From Chalciporus piperatus (lineage: Eukaryota; Basidiomycota; Agaricomycetes; Boletales; Boletaceae): a stretch of 64,000 bases of DNA. The notes under the pieces were generated by a model. That model saw nothing but the letters and a program-made list of their open reading frames with translations. It searched no databases and was not told the DNA's origin. The DNA lies in assembly GCA_038093975.1 (NCBI GenBank), contig JBBPTG010000015.1:62001-126000 (forward strand). The letters run 5' to 3'. A program made the position numbers and the translations under genes. Each line of letters opens with the position of its first letter. Position 1 is the first letter of the stretch. Below are positions 22,279-34,172 of the stretch, piece by piece.

Positions 22279-25200
22279 CTACAGCTCATCGTGTGGATGT
22301 GAAGCTTGTGAAGACTCGTCTGTGGTCTCGATTGAGGGACTTCGGGCTTGCGAATTACTTCCAGCCAGAACGTTCGAATCTGCGGTAGCCACACTGGCAG
22401 TAATCTTCCCCTCCGCAGCGAGTTTCCGAACAAACTGAGCAATCTCATTGTCGTATTCCTCCCATTCAGGGATCTGACGGGCCCGAGACAGTTTGGGCTC
22501 TTTCTATTCTCAGAAATGAGTCAGCGGAATCACACGGTAGTATCCACTGTCACCACTGACCGTTAGAGGGTTTTGACATAAGTCAATGGTTTTCGCGCGA
22601 GACAGTCTGTCTTTGCTGCCTGTAGCAGGTTATTCTCTCAGTAAGGAATTGTGGATGTAGAATAGAGAGCAAACTTACACCAAGTTTCACACTATGTGAC
22701 ACCGATCAGTGTTGCTCTTGCGAACTAGGGACTTCATGTGCTTACCCATAACCAATCTTCGTCGAGGGAAAACTGAAACAGTGTGTGTCAGGAGCGCTCG
22801 TGTATCTATGAATCCGCGTGACTTACGATGGGGACCTGGCTCTGTAAGTTGTTGGGGAGATCTTATCCAGGGTCTCAGTAGGCTTTCCTATCGTCCAAGT
22901 CAAACACATACCTTGATCCAAGTTTGCCAGTGAATTAGGATCTTGGGATAACATCTGATACGATCCACGCAAGAGGTCCTACAATGGAGGGTAAGCGGGT
23001 CCCCGACCACCGAGAAAAATTGCACCTACCCCAGCGGCCATCTACATGGTACAGTGAGAACCCGAGCATACTCGACAGAAACGACATCTTACCTGGCGGA
23101 AGCGGACAAGGTCCACGACATAAAGAGCACTTGGAAACATAAGGGGAGTGAACTACAACTTGGAAAATAGCATACCTGATATGATATGATCGTTCCCCGA
23201 GGAAATCATGCCAGTAGCCCGTCTTCCAGAACCGGAATCCTTCCATATCATAGTTGTCATCACCCATGGGCGTGTAACCATAGGGTGCACCATGAAGATC
23301 AAGGTCGACGAGCTCCTTCAAGTCCGCGCGCACAATCTGATCAGCATCAACGAAAATCACCTTCTTGAGGTCCATCGGGAAGAGGACATCGAGGAAGAGA
23401 ATCTTGTAAGCCCATATGATGCGCTGTTTCTCTTTCTGCGCCCTCAGCCATGACGGCCATTTGTAAGTGACTAGCTCGTATTGGAAGCCATACTCTTCAG
23501 CCATGCGGGGTATGAATTCCTGAAGGGGATGTGAGCACTGGATGTCTAACTTATCGCCGAATGACTCACAAGGAATGTTGGAGAGAGGAAGTTCTCGATG
23601 AACCAGAACTTGACGCTACTATTGGTGTTACGCAATACGCTCAAGATCATGATCGACGCAAAGCGCTGGAGGGAAACAATCAGCACGTAGTTGCTCCAGC
23701 ACAGAGAAATCCTACCTCATACAACAGGCCAGACGCCACAGTGAATATATTGATGTCGGCTTGGCCACTCCCTTGCTTCTGGAGGGCTGTTGTCTCTTTG
23801 TCTTCACCTTTCGGCTTCAAGAGCGAGGACATCCTACAAGAACATCATAATCAGTTAGATGTCGGATAACCACGTCTCGCCACATACTTCGAGATCCAGC
23901 TCTCCATGATGCTCGGGGACTCTTCGCTGGGCGCCGTCCGCGATCCGTCGAGGACGTCCATCCTCTCCATACCAGGTTTCCGAGCAAGCCGAGGATATAA
24001 AGTGAGTCCATCGAAACTCATCACCGTCAACTCGTCCCCAACTTCAGATACAGGCAAACTATTCCACCCTTCACTCCCAACACTCTCTAGCTCATAAATC
24101 TCTCTCCCGCGACCTTCTCTAATCTCGAGTCGGAACGTCCCAGGACGAGCCTTGAACTGCAGGTACCCCAAATTCGCGACGACCTGTGTATCATCGATCG
24201 CTGAATTGTCATTGGTGTCGATGAGCTGCAGCTGGACACCTCTAGGTGGGTTGACGGTCTTCAGCTCGCGAGCATGTCCTTCGACGACGAGATAGTCGAG
24301 TGCGAAGAGTGCTTGAACGCCACGGGATTTGTCTTCGGGGGAGAGTTGGCCAAGCTGGATGTTATCGAGATCGTAGAGTGCTTCACGAGGGCGCACGAGC
24401 CAAGCGGGTGGAACATCCATGCTCAATGTATAAATTGGTTCCAAGGGAAGTCCATTGAAGGTAACCTGCGCGGGAATCTCCTGCCTGCAGGCACGTCACA
24501 GCGGGAACTCGTGAGTGAAGAAAATCATACCCATTGGCGTCATACTGGAGGTACGGTAGGACATTATAACGGTAGAACCGTTTGAGCGGTACCTGTGGAT
24601 GATCCTTAAGAGAGCACATAGAACCCAGACCAATGCATTCATACCTCTGAGTGCTGCACAGGATTGAAGTAAACTTCAACATAAACGTCGAGGAATAGTT
24701 CAGGGGCTTGCTGGGGGACGATTAGCGTTCTGAACTTCGTCAAAATTTCCCAGCTTACTGCAAGTATCGTCGACCATCTCTGAGCAGTTTCGCTCAGGGG
24801 GTCCACCAACAACGCCAGATGAGTCTTGGCTATGGAAGGATCACCGATGTGAAATTTGCTGCGAAGAAAATCTCAGCTAATGCTCCGGAACGTAGATACA
24901 GGACTTACGTGTAGTTTCCAGAGAGCAACCGGTAGTTCTGCGTCCGTGGCTTGGGTGCGGAGTCGAAAAGGCCAGCTTCAGAAGGGTCTGGTTGTTGATC
25001 GGCATAGATGATAGATGAGGCCATTGAAACCAAATTGGCGCGCCTGGATCTGATGGACCCACGCATACATTCGTGGTGAATTCCGGCACACCCGGGCGAT
25101 AGTAGGACTCACATGTCAAGGGTGACATCTTCACCGAGAATAGTGTCAACGGCGTTCATCACTCGACCGACGCGCTGTTTGATTTCGTATTCCTCAAGCA

Positions 25201-28200
25201 TCTCAAAATCTTCTGAGACGAATTCAGAGTCCTTATCGAACGGTCCAACGAGCTATTCGAAGAAGCGATTGTTAAGAATGATAGTCCATACTTTGCTTTA
25301 AAAAAATCACTTACCCGCCCGTTGACCAATATACCTGCCTGGCCTGGTTGAAACCCTAGTTGGCGCGAGAGTAGACGGTTCGTTCGATGAACACGAATGA
25401 GGTCTGCTTCAGTAGCTCCTAGCAACGGGTGCGTGAAAGATTTCTGCGTATCAGGTGCAGGTTTTTCGTTCGATGCATTGTCGATTGCCTCTAATACGCG
25501 CGAAGGAGAGAAACTGTTGGAGCTGCCTGAATGAAGAAGAGTGGATATCAAGGTAGAAACACCACTTGTAGGCATCGTCTCGGAATTATGAATAAAGGTC
25601 AGCCTGCTTCTCCCCGAGTTTGTCTGCGGCACATTCCATGAGCGCCCGAAATGGGATAAGACAAAACGGACGTACCAAGAATCTGAGGGATTCCTTCGCG
25701 AGAGCAACGCCTTTGGGTGAATCAAAGTGGGCAATAACGTATAGCGTTATCGGCAGGTCGTCGCTCTCATCTGGTGGTTTCCAATCAGTACAGGGGTGCA
25801 ATGATACAGAAACGGCAGGAACGTACCCGGGACGACAAACGATCCATCCATTGTCAAACCAGCCTTGGAGAACAACTCGGGGATGTTGAACATCTGCAAA
25901 CTGTTCCCCTCGAGTGAATTGGTACGTCCTGAACTGCTCTCGACAGAGATGTAAGGATTCCGACGAGGCAACGTTGAGGGAAGATCGTAGAAGAACGTTG
26001 AGATTAATGGAATGTCAGAATCCTTGATCTCCCCAGTGTAGACCTAAATGGCTCCTTAGTACCGACCCAGCCTTTGATGTAATCAACATGTACCATTTCC
26101 TGGAGAATCTGGAGATGGGCAGTGATTTCACTGGACATCTGGTGGAAGATGTTCTGCAGAGTTGTATTCAGAACTTGAGAATACCAGTCGTGCCCTACGG
26201 AATGACTTACATCGCTAACAGGGATATATCTGCCATTCACGAAGGCATGACCTTTCCCAGAGGTTGTTTGCACGCCCACGCCAAGTCGTTGAACATACTT
26301 CCGGGATCGCGCAATGATGTCCTCGCCAGTTGCCTCATCAGTGAGTGGAACGTTCCCACCAGCAACATCACTGAATTCATCCTCGGCACCGACTACACGG
26401 AAGATATCGTGAACGATTTGCCATGACAGAGACGTCATTCTACGTTCCGCATGGGTGCGAGAGACCTACGGCGACAGGTTTAGAACTTCGTCACAAAAGG
26501 CTGAAGTAGTTCTACGTACCCCTTGAACGAAAGCGGTCATCCGATCGTGTTCATACTTACGATTGATATAATAGACGAGGCGAGCCATCTTGAGACCTAT
26601 AGACAGTCAATACCCAGAACACGCAAATGCATCCGTAGCTCACTATCACCATCGCCTTCTGGGACAAAGCCCCATCTGACTGGGTATCCGCGAGCCACAA
26701 AGTGTTCAGATAGACTCCCGAGAAGCGACAAAGACCGCATCTGAGATAAATCGAGCACGAATATAACATTGACTAAGTTTTGTCGAATCCTCAGGTTGGG
26801 TGAAAAAAGTGACATGACGTGGACGCGGAGCAGCTGTAAATTGATTCATTGGTAGGAGTAGGGGCGGACCACGAGGGAAAGAAAGTTACCTCGTGCAAAG
26901 ATGGGCTGTACTGAGCGTACCGAGGGTCTTCGGCTATATCATTCCAATATAAAATAACATCTCCACCTTCTTGTCTGTCACTTGCGTCAACGAGCCCTTG
27001 CAGGAACTCGGCAAACTTGGGAGAAAGGGCGAAAACTCTCTTCTCGCTCTCCTCTTGGTCTTGAACTGCAAATGCCTTCGAAGAGCCGCGCGTATGGGCC
27101 TGCTTCGAAGTTGTACCAGGTGAGGGAGCGGGTTCCCGTGATGTTGTCTGCGGATGCATGAGGTGTTCAATTGCCTGCTGAGAAGTCAACCCTAGGTCAA
27201 CAAGAGACTTGACAAGGGCGCGTTCGCGTTGCAGCGTCCGCAAGAGTCTACAGATGGATGTTGGCGGTAGAATTTGAGTGCGGAAGTCGACGATTCTTAC
27301 CCGAAGATATTTCCTGTACTTCCCTCGTTCTCGTTGATGACCCGCCCATTTACCCATGCCATGTTCACTCCCTGGGAAGCCTTCACCCAGTTCTCGTAAA
27401 CTTCATCGTAAACCTCGGCTGATACTTTGATCTTGCGGGCGAGGGATGTTGCATAGAGCGGGAATGAGTTGGTGAGCGTTTGGAACAAACCGACGGTTGG
27501 CCATGGGATATCGTGGTGGTTGTCCCAGCATTGACAAACGTACAAGGATCCTGCACGAGGCGGGTCAGAGAACGTCATCATAAACTGGATCGCCTTTAGA
27601 CCGAGATCTGCGGAAGGAGCGTTAACGAAGCAATCCCCCGTACAAACACGAAATTGAGACAAACCGGCAATCTCTTCTGACGACAACGGCTCTCCCTCCT
27701 TTGCTCTTGCTTCGGCCTCTTCGTCGACATATGGGAGGGAATCAAAAATGCAACTAATAACCTCTTCGTTGGAGGGACGCCGGTCTCCTTTCTCGGCGCT
27801 TTCATCAAAAGGTTGCGTAGCGGTATGGTCCTGCTGTTGGTTGCGGTCATCGAGCACGAGGTAATCCATTTTCTTGAGGTCCAGAGCGACACCATAGCCA
27901 GAGAGGTAGTTTGAGAGCCCCCCCTGTTCCTGTTCTATGCTTCCCTTCGCCCACCGAAGGACGTACTCGACCTTTGGCTCCAAACTCAGAAGGGCTTTGT
28001 GGAGCGAATGAAAAGAAGATGCCGTAGGGTCGGCATAGTGGATGGCTGTGAACTGTGGTTCCTCGAGGGATGGGGCTAACTGATGTACGTGGTCGAACGG
28101 GAGATGCCGCGGCTTCGTGGTGATGGCACCATCACTTTGAGAGGTTGCAAGTTGAAGCAGCGTCTCGGCGTCGCAGACAACCTGACTATACCAGTCAACC

Positions 28201-28671
28201 CAGGAAGCACATTCGGGACTAGCGAGTTTGTGACGTTCGGTCAAATTTGCGATGTGACGGTCATAATACTCGGCGGATGCGGTTAAGCGAGGGGTTGCGG
28301 CGTGAAGTGCAAGGCGAGCGCGGGCGGAGCTAAAGGTAGACTCCTCCATGTATGTCGATGCAGAGTTGAGAATAGCTTGGTGTGCGCCTTTGGGTGTGAG
28401 TGGTTTCTCTGAAAGAGAAAGTGTGGAGAGGAGGGGGAACAGGACCGAAGGGTCTTCCATTGCGATGGCTTCGCTATACGGGGCATCAGCAGAAAATCGG
28501 TATCAAACAAAGACATCCATGGTGGTCGACTCACAATGCTTCCAGTAATGGATCGCTGGCGGTGAAGGACGAACGAAGGGAGACGGTCACAGGTGGTGAA
28601 GACGCGCCATGCACACTCAGTGCAGCCAGGACGACGCCCGACAAGGCGAAGAGAGTCCGGGGAAGCGCCAT
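22279..28671 (-). CDS. UDP-glucose:glycoprotein glucosyltransferase (UGGT)
   Basis: Folding sensor of the endoplasmic reticulum: it puts one glucose back on N-glycans of misfolded glycoproteins so that they re-enter the calnexin cycle. The gene runs from ATG 28671 to stop 22279-22281 with about 20 short introns. The start is a signal peptide (Leu/Ala/Val core, [15 protein letters not shown]). The large N-terminal part contains the thioredoxin-like modules. The C-terminal GT24/GT8-type catalytic domain shows [54 protein letters not shown] (the DxD metal site) and YGYTPMGDD. The protein ends in HDEL, the classic ER-retrieval signal. No disabling change was seen. Both flanks abut diverged copies of the same repeat. 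Yeast Kre5 is a distant relative, but the intact catalytic motifs support true UGGT. Confidence 0.9.
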
Positions 28672-28739
28672 AGCGTTTCCTCGCGTTCAATACCTGTTGA
28701 GCTCAGTTTCCCAAGTCAGTCCAAGTTCGCAAAGAGACT

Positions 28740-29790
28740 GTTAGTAACACTGCAGTGTTAGAGCGTCGCGTATCTTGACACGTCTACAGATCACGTGTAA
28801 ACAACCCCTGTCCGTCTCGGTAACTGACGAAACTCCGCCATTAACTGTATATAAAAACCCCCGGGTTCTGCTCTCTTTCTTCACCACGACAGCTCGAAAG
28901 CTACAAGGCTCAGCACGCACAAGATGCGGCTTGGTTCGTCCAAGTCGCATCTTCCCTCCTGAGCGGGAAGGTCTGAGTATTCCAGTCATCCTCGATCGTC
29001 TCTAGCTGGGACCGGTCCTAACGGACTGAGCGACGTACCAGAAAACCAGTTGCCACATGGCGACTTTGAAAGGCGTCGCGATGACCGGGCGAGTTCTTCC
29101 TTTCCATTGACGCGCTTCGGCGTTCTCTATCGCGGTGACCGTGTTCTGTTTTGGACGCACAATGTAGCCGATCCATGTGCACTTACTACTCTCGCTAGTG
29201 GGTCTCTGGATTGGGACTGACATAGACTCCGGTCGAGAGGAGCAGTGCACCAGACAACGTCGACCGTTTCTGGGCTCGCATCGAACTGCTAACGGGAATA
29301 CAGGTCTCTTCAGCCATCTCGAACGATGCGAGAACTCCCCAAAGTGACACCTCGTCACCCTCCATGGATTTTCACAATCCCCAGATCAGCCCTCTAGATC
29401 CTCGTGGACGCGCGTCCTAGGATTGGGTCTTCATTTGTCTTCGTCAGTCCTCGACTCATTGTTTCTTCCACTGATTTACTCAGTCTTACGACGTTGGTTG
29501 GGCTTCACGACCACCTTCGTCGTACACCGTACGAGGAGATCACCCGAGTTGTCGTTTTGGATAAGGGTTACTCGCCCTTTAGTTCACTTTGTGGCCCCCG
29601 GTCCTCGTTGACCGGGCAACTCGATTCAGACTACTCTTGGGCTGTCGTGGCTATTTTTTCCATATCCCTCTTAGGAGGATGTTTCTTCTCAAAGTTGTGT
29701 CCGCATTGTGTAGTTGCTTGTCTTATTCACAATGTGATACCCATTTCTACAATTTGATGCGAGCTGGAGTTTGCCTTGTGGTTGCAATTT
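28740..29790 (+). repeat. Dispersed LTR-like repeat, copy A
   Basis: Inverted relative to copy B at 21270-22265. It begins about 70 bases upstream of the UGGT start codon, so it probably overlaps or borders that gene's promoter. A TATA box (TATATAAA, 28848-28855) points away from UGGT, toward the body of the repeat, as in an LTR. It starts close to a TGTTAGTAACAC stretch. No coding capacity was seen, and neither target-site duplications nor exact ends could be fixed. Confidence 0.7.
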
Positions 29791-32700
29791 GAAACGTTGA
29801 AGTCTTGATCATTAATCCTTAGGGAATCAGTCAACCCTTCGCGAACTGTCCAAGGAAGAGATGTTACACATCGAGGACAACTGCGCTTCATGAACAAGTT
29901 ACAACAGTGTACATAGCCTCGGCACCGCTTCTCTTCTCTGTTGAGTCTGCACACAGTTCTATGTTCTGGAATCTCATCGAATTCACACCTCACGGTCATC
30001 GCAAAGGACGATTAACTACCCTTCTTTTCCCTACTTATTCGCATAATACGTCAAGGAAGCTTGATACGGTAACCGATAACCCGTAGCTCGAACGGTCAGC
30101 ATCACTGGCACCTTCGCCAATTGATTCTCCCTCAGGCTGTCCCACAGGGACGTAAGATACCCCAAACGCGAAGGACTCGTTGATCGTCTGGGACATTATT
30201 GTTCCCCGATTGCAGGTGAGCTTGTGCAGTTGCGATATGAAGTGTTATCGTAACGACTCGGATGTAGTCACTTGTACTTTGTTAGACCGTGCCACCGTGG
30301 GGACTTTTCAGAATTGGATACCAAGTCACCACGATCAGTAAGTTATCTTTGGCGCTGGCCCAACGTTGGGGTATATACTGCGGGGCGCAAGGGTGAATTT
30401 TGATCAACAATATTGGGTGACGGGGTCTTGACTCGGAGAGTACTAACGTGGTGTTGAATTGCGCCGAATGAGGTGGGTCGACCCCTTCGAACTGAGTTGC
30501 TATTCCTTTATTGGTTCGCGCTAGTACAGGTTAGTACCTGGGCTAATAGCCATCGATGGCTCTGGCTCAGATTACAAGAATCTACCATCAAATCACAGTC
30601 AAATCAGTGTTGCAGCCTTGACATTTTCCTACTTGGAAATGTTCCAAAACACTGCATTGACTGATCAACGTTTCGCGACCAATCCTGACATAGTCTTGAA
30701 TATGATTCTGCTTACGATGCAAAGTGAGATGGTTACTGACTCCTACCATGCGCGGTTTGGAATGACGTGGAACGCCAAGCAACTGCTATGGCTTCTCTTC
30801 TGCCCAGCTACAACAAATGACAGCGGCGTCCACTCTTGTTGTGCATGTTTACGGGAGTGACTGTACATACCATAGTATACCCCTTGCCCTAGACTGTCCC
30901 ATTCGCGGTGGGTATGCCATGCAAGACGATCGAAATAGTCCTGACATCAAGTTCGTCATTAAGCCCCTCCCATCATGATGTACAGACCTCAAGGGCGCCG
31001 GACCGAAAGCATACACATCTCATTGCTAAGAATGTTCGTTCCTGTGCGTCAGAACCACGCATAGCGGCATACGTACCTGCCAGTGTGAAAATCGCGTCTA
31101 AACACTCACTTAGCGGTCAAAGATCCAAGCCGCAAATGAATCCGAACTTACGGGACCAGTCCATGTGATGCGAATATGACCAGATCCGTGGTGGGCATGA
31201 CCACTCAAGGACCACTCAAACTGTAATCATGGGTACGTTGGAAGAGATACGAGCACTGAGGTCCAGTAAGTCTATATGAAGACATATCGTCCTGTTTGCG
31301 TTGCTTCAACTTCTCGAAGCACCGCCAGTTTTAGTGCGTGCGCGGACTTTGGAGTAAGGCAACCAAAGCTGTACGGTTCGAGTGTGTTCGCCACCACTGG
31401 AGCGTGCTTTCAAGGGGCCCGGGACGTGTGGGATGTCGATTGAGGGCCGGCCGGTCCCGGTAAATGTGGAGGAAGAGGAGCGTGGTCGGTAATAAGTGTG
31501 GAAAGCGTGAAAGGGAAACCCATTTAGGGCGAGAGATCTGAGCAGGATCAATATGATGTAGCGTTCAAAGCACGCCAGAGATCACGACATTAAAACGGCG
31601 GGGAACGACTTGCATTCATCTTGCATTGTGGAAAAAATAAGTGGCATGTCATATGTAGTACAGCGACAGGACAATACAAAGCGGGTGGGTTGGTCGTGCT
31701 TTCCCCGAGTTCGACTGAACAACGGGGGTGGCATATGGTGGCAACGACTCGAGGCGGGGTCGATGCGCGGGATCGCAAAGAACAATTGAAGGGACAATGA
31801 CCGTCGAGCTTACTTTGTTCATTGTTGTTCTGCTCGAATGGTGTTAATACCAGGAACAACAACGCTAACGAGTGCTCTGATGCGGGAACAGAGGGAACAA
31901 GGCAGATATCGCTCGTTCTTTGTGATGCAAGTTACACGCTATGGAACTTACCAGTGGACGAAGGATGGAAGGACGAGAATCAGGAGTGGGGAGGCTGATG
32001 TGCTGGCCTTGGTGCTGACATACCGAGCGTGGGCAGCAACTCCGAATGCCGTTGGTTAAATTAATGAGATGAGCGCGGTTTACGGCTACGTGGCTCCACT
32101 CCTATCAGCAGGTGATCCACGCAGATCTCATGGGGGAATGGAAACAACGATGGAACGCAGCACGTCGACCGTATTCGTGTCAACGCAGCAACGAGGCGAG
32201 CTAAAAAAGGGCACGTGGGATCGAGGGGATGGAGTTAAGGGAAACGGCCGGCGAGGCAGACGGGACTTGTGGTGGCACAGGAACAGACAAAATAAGTGCG
32301 AAGTACCCGGAAGATAAGAATCTGGGCCACGCTCGGCCACGGTGATGTTGTATAGCATGATGAGAATGTTGTTGCCTCGAGATAACAACGTTGCATCTAA
32401 ATTCTGTCAATTGTGGGTGTAGCAGCACGCACACATTATTGTGACTGTAACTGGGGTACCATTCAATGACCACGGTTCTGCCACGACGACCACTGCCCTC
32501 CACTCAGCACTGCGGCGTGAGTGGCACCGACCGTCGCAGAGAGCAATGTCGCGGCTTAGTCAGGTTGTTTCTTGGGCGATCCAGGGCACAAAATTAAAGT
32601 TCAGCGCAGATTTAAACCCCGATTGATCATGAGAGTTCCTTTTCTGGAAGGTTCTTACGCCTAGGCGGGCTGTGCCGTTGTCGGAGAACAAAAGGAGCTC

Positions 32701-32849
32701 CAAAGCCGGGCTGACACGATCAGACAAAATCGTGTCGATATCCTCGTTTTTTCATTCTCCTACCCTTCTCCTCACCGTCCCTCCCGTCGTCCAATCCACT
32801 CCTCCTCATCGCTGTCAACAGCGTCGACGCTTTTTCACCATCGTCGTCC
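29791..32849. other. 3-kb stretch without a recognisable gene
   Basis: Only short frames without protein-like composition. I found no tRNA, no splice-linked exon series and no clear repeat. The last 300 bases before 32850 are pyrimidine-rich and are probably the promoter and leader of the PNRC-motif gene. The rest may be degraded mobile-element DNA, but nothing in it shows that directly. Confidence 0.4.
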
Positions 32850-34172
32850 ATGATACTCGCACAGAAACCAATACAGCTTCCAATGTCTCCACCGACATCG
32901 CACCGTCGTCATCCTTCGGCGCCTCCAGCGGTCGTCGTTCAGCCTACCAAAGTGCCCGGCATTCTCTCAATATCAAAGCCCCTGCGTGTCGCTTCTCCAC
33001 GTCAACATCAACAACAGAATCCCCAGAGCAATCAACGGCATCGCTCTCCAAAGCTAAAGAACTTCCCTCCTCAAACACGCACTCCTCAGCCCTCACAAGA
33101 AGCTGTAAAACCAATCCAGGAGAAGCAGCCATCAGACGTCACTCTCCCCACTATCGTTGAGAAGCCAATCATACACCCGGTTACGCCTCTGCCGGACAAG
33201 GCTACTCGTGGCCGACAATCCAAGGCTCTGAAAGATAAGGATGTGACCAGGTGAATATCGCCATACCACCACAGTCGTTCGGGTCTCATGTCTTCCGTTT
33301 CGAATCTTAGAAGCACTTCTGCGCATGGACAAGCACGACGCAATAATGTTCGTCAACCTTCACCACCTATCAACTCCTCGCAGGTAGAGGGCCCCATACT
33401 ACCTTCAGCCCCCTCTTTCGCACATCGCAACAATAATCCTGCATCAAACTCCTTCGACCCATTCATTGTTTGCTCAGATTCAGACTCGGACAACTCACGT
33501 CCATCGTTGATTTCGCTCCAGTCCACACACGGCTCGACAAAGCCTCCGACACTTGCCGCTGCACCCTCGGGCAAACTCGCCCGTCGTAGGAATCACACGT
33601 CGCAAGCTCCTGCAACCCCCACGCCTACTCCTCGTCCCATTCCTGTGCCACGATCTGGAAAACAGTCCACTCACCGGCATAATCTCTCCCGGTCGGCGCC
33701 TAACCCTCATGCAGTGATGCGGACCGAGAAGAGGCGCAACTCTGCCGGTTTCTCCGCAGCCTTTCCCGTGTGCGATGACATGACTGATGTGGAGTCCCCT
33801 CCTTCTACTCCTACCCGGGAGTTCCCACTGCAGTCGACGTGGCAGCGCCTAACATTTGACGGCCCCCGAACAGCCCCTCTCCGTGTATTCAACGATTTCC
33901 CTTTTGCCAGCCCTGCGGGCTCGACTCCCTCACCTAATCGCCATCTTCGTACCCCAAGTGAGGGCGTGTTTAACATGTCCTTTGACGAGGACATGTCTTC
34001 GACTTCCGATGCTTCTGAAGAGCTCAAGAGGCTCTTTGGCTTCCCGCCGAAAAGATTCGGCTCCGTTGGATCTAGTGCCACCCGTGCTGGCAAGGACAAG
34101 GCTGGGTTCTTTGCGAGTTCCATGTTCCAGAACTCGCCGAGCCCAGACGAGTTGCCTCCTCCCGCTTTCTAA
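32850..34172 (+). CDS. PNRC-motif protein, likely mRNA-decapping enhancer
   Basis: Exons 32850-33250 and 33311-34172 join in phase (AG|A = Arg) to 420 residues. Nearly the whole protein is low-complexity: Pro-, Ser-, Gln- and Arg-rich. The last 20 residues, FFASSMFQNSPSPDELPPPA plus a final Phe, match the PNRC short motif: an aromatic/small pair, 'S-x-F-x-x-S-P', then 'L-P-x-P'. In animal PNRC2 and yeast Edc1/Edc2 this type of motif binds the Dcp1 EVH1 domain and activates Dcp2. A segment near residues 345-365 (FNMSFDEDMSS, then a Leu/Phe-rich helix) may be a second linear motif. The role as a decapping activator is inferred from the motif. The gene is followed by an unusually long gap before the next gene. 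Confidence 0.65.
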
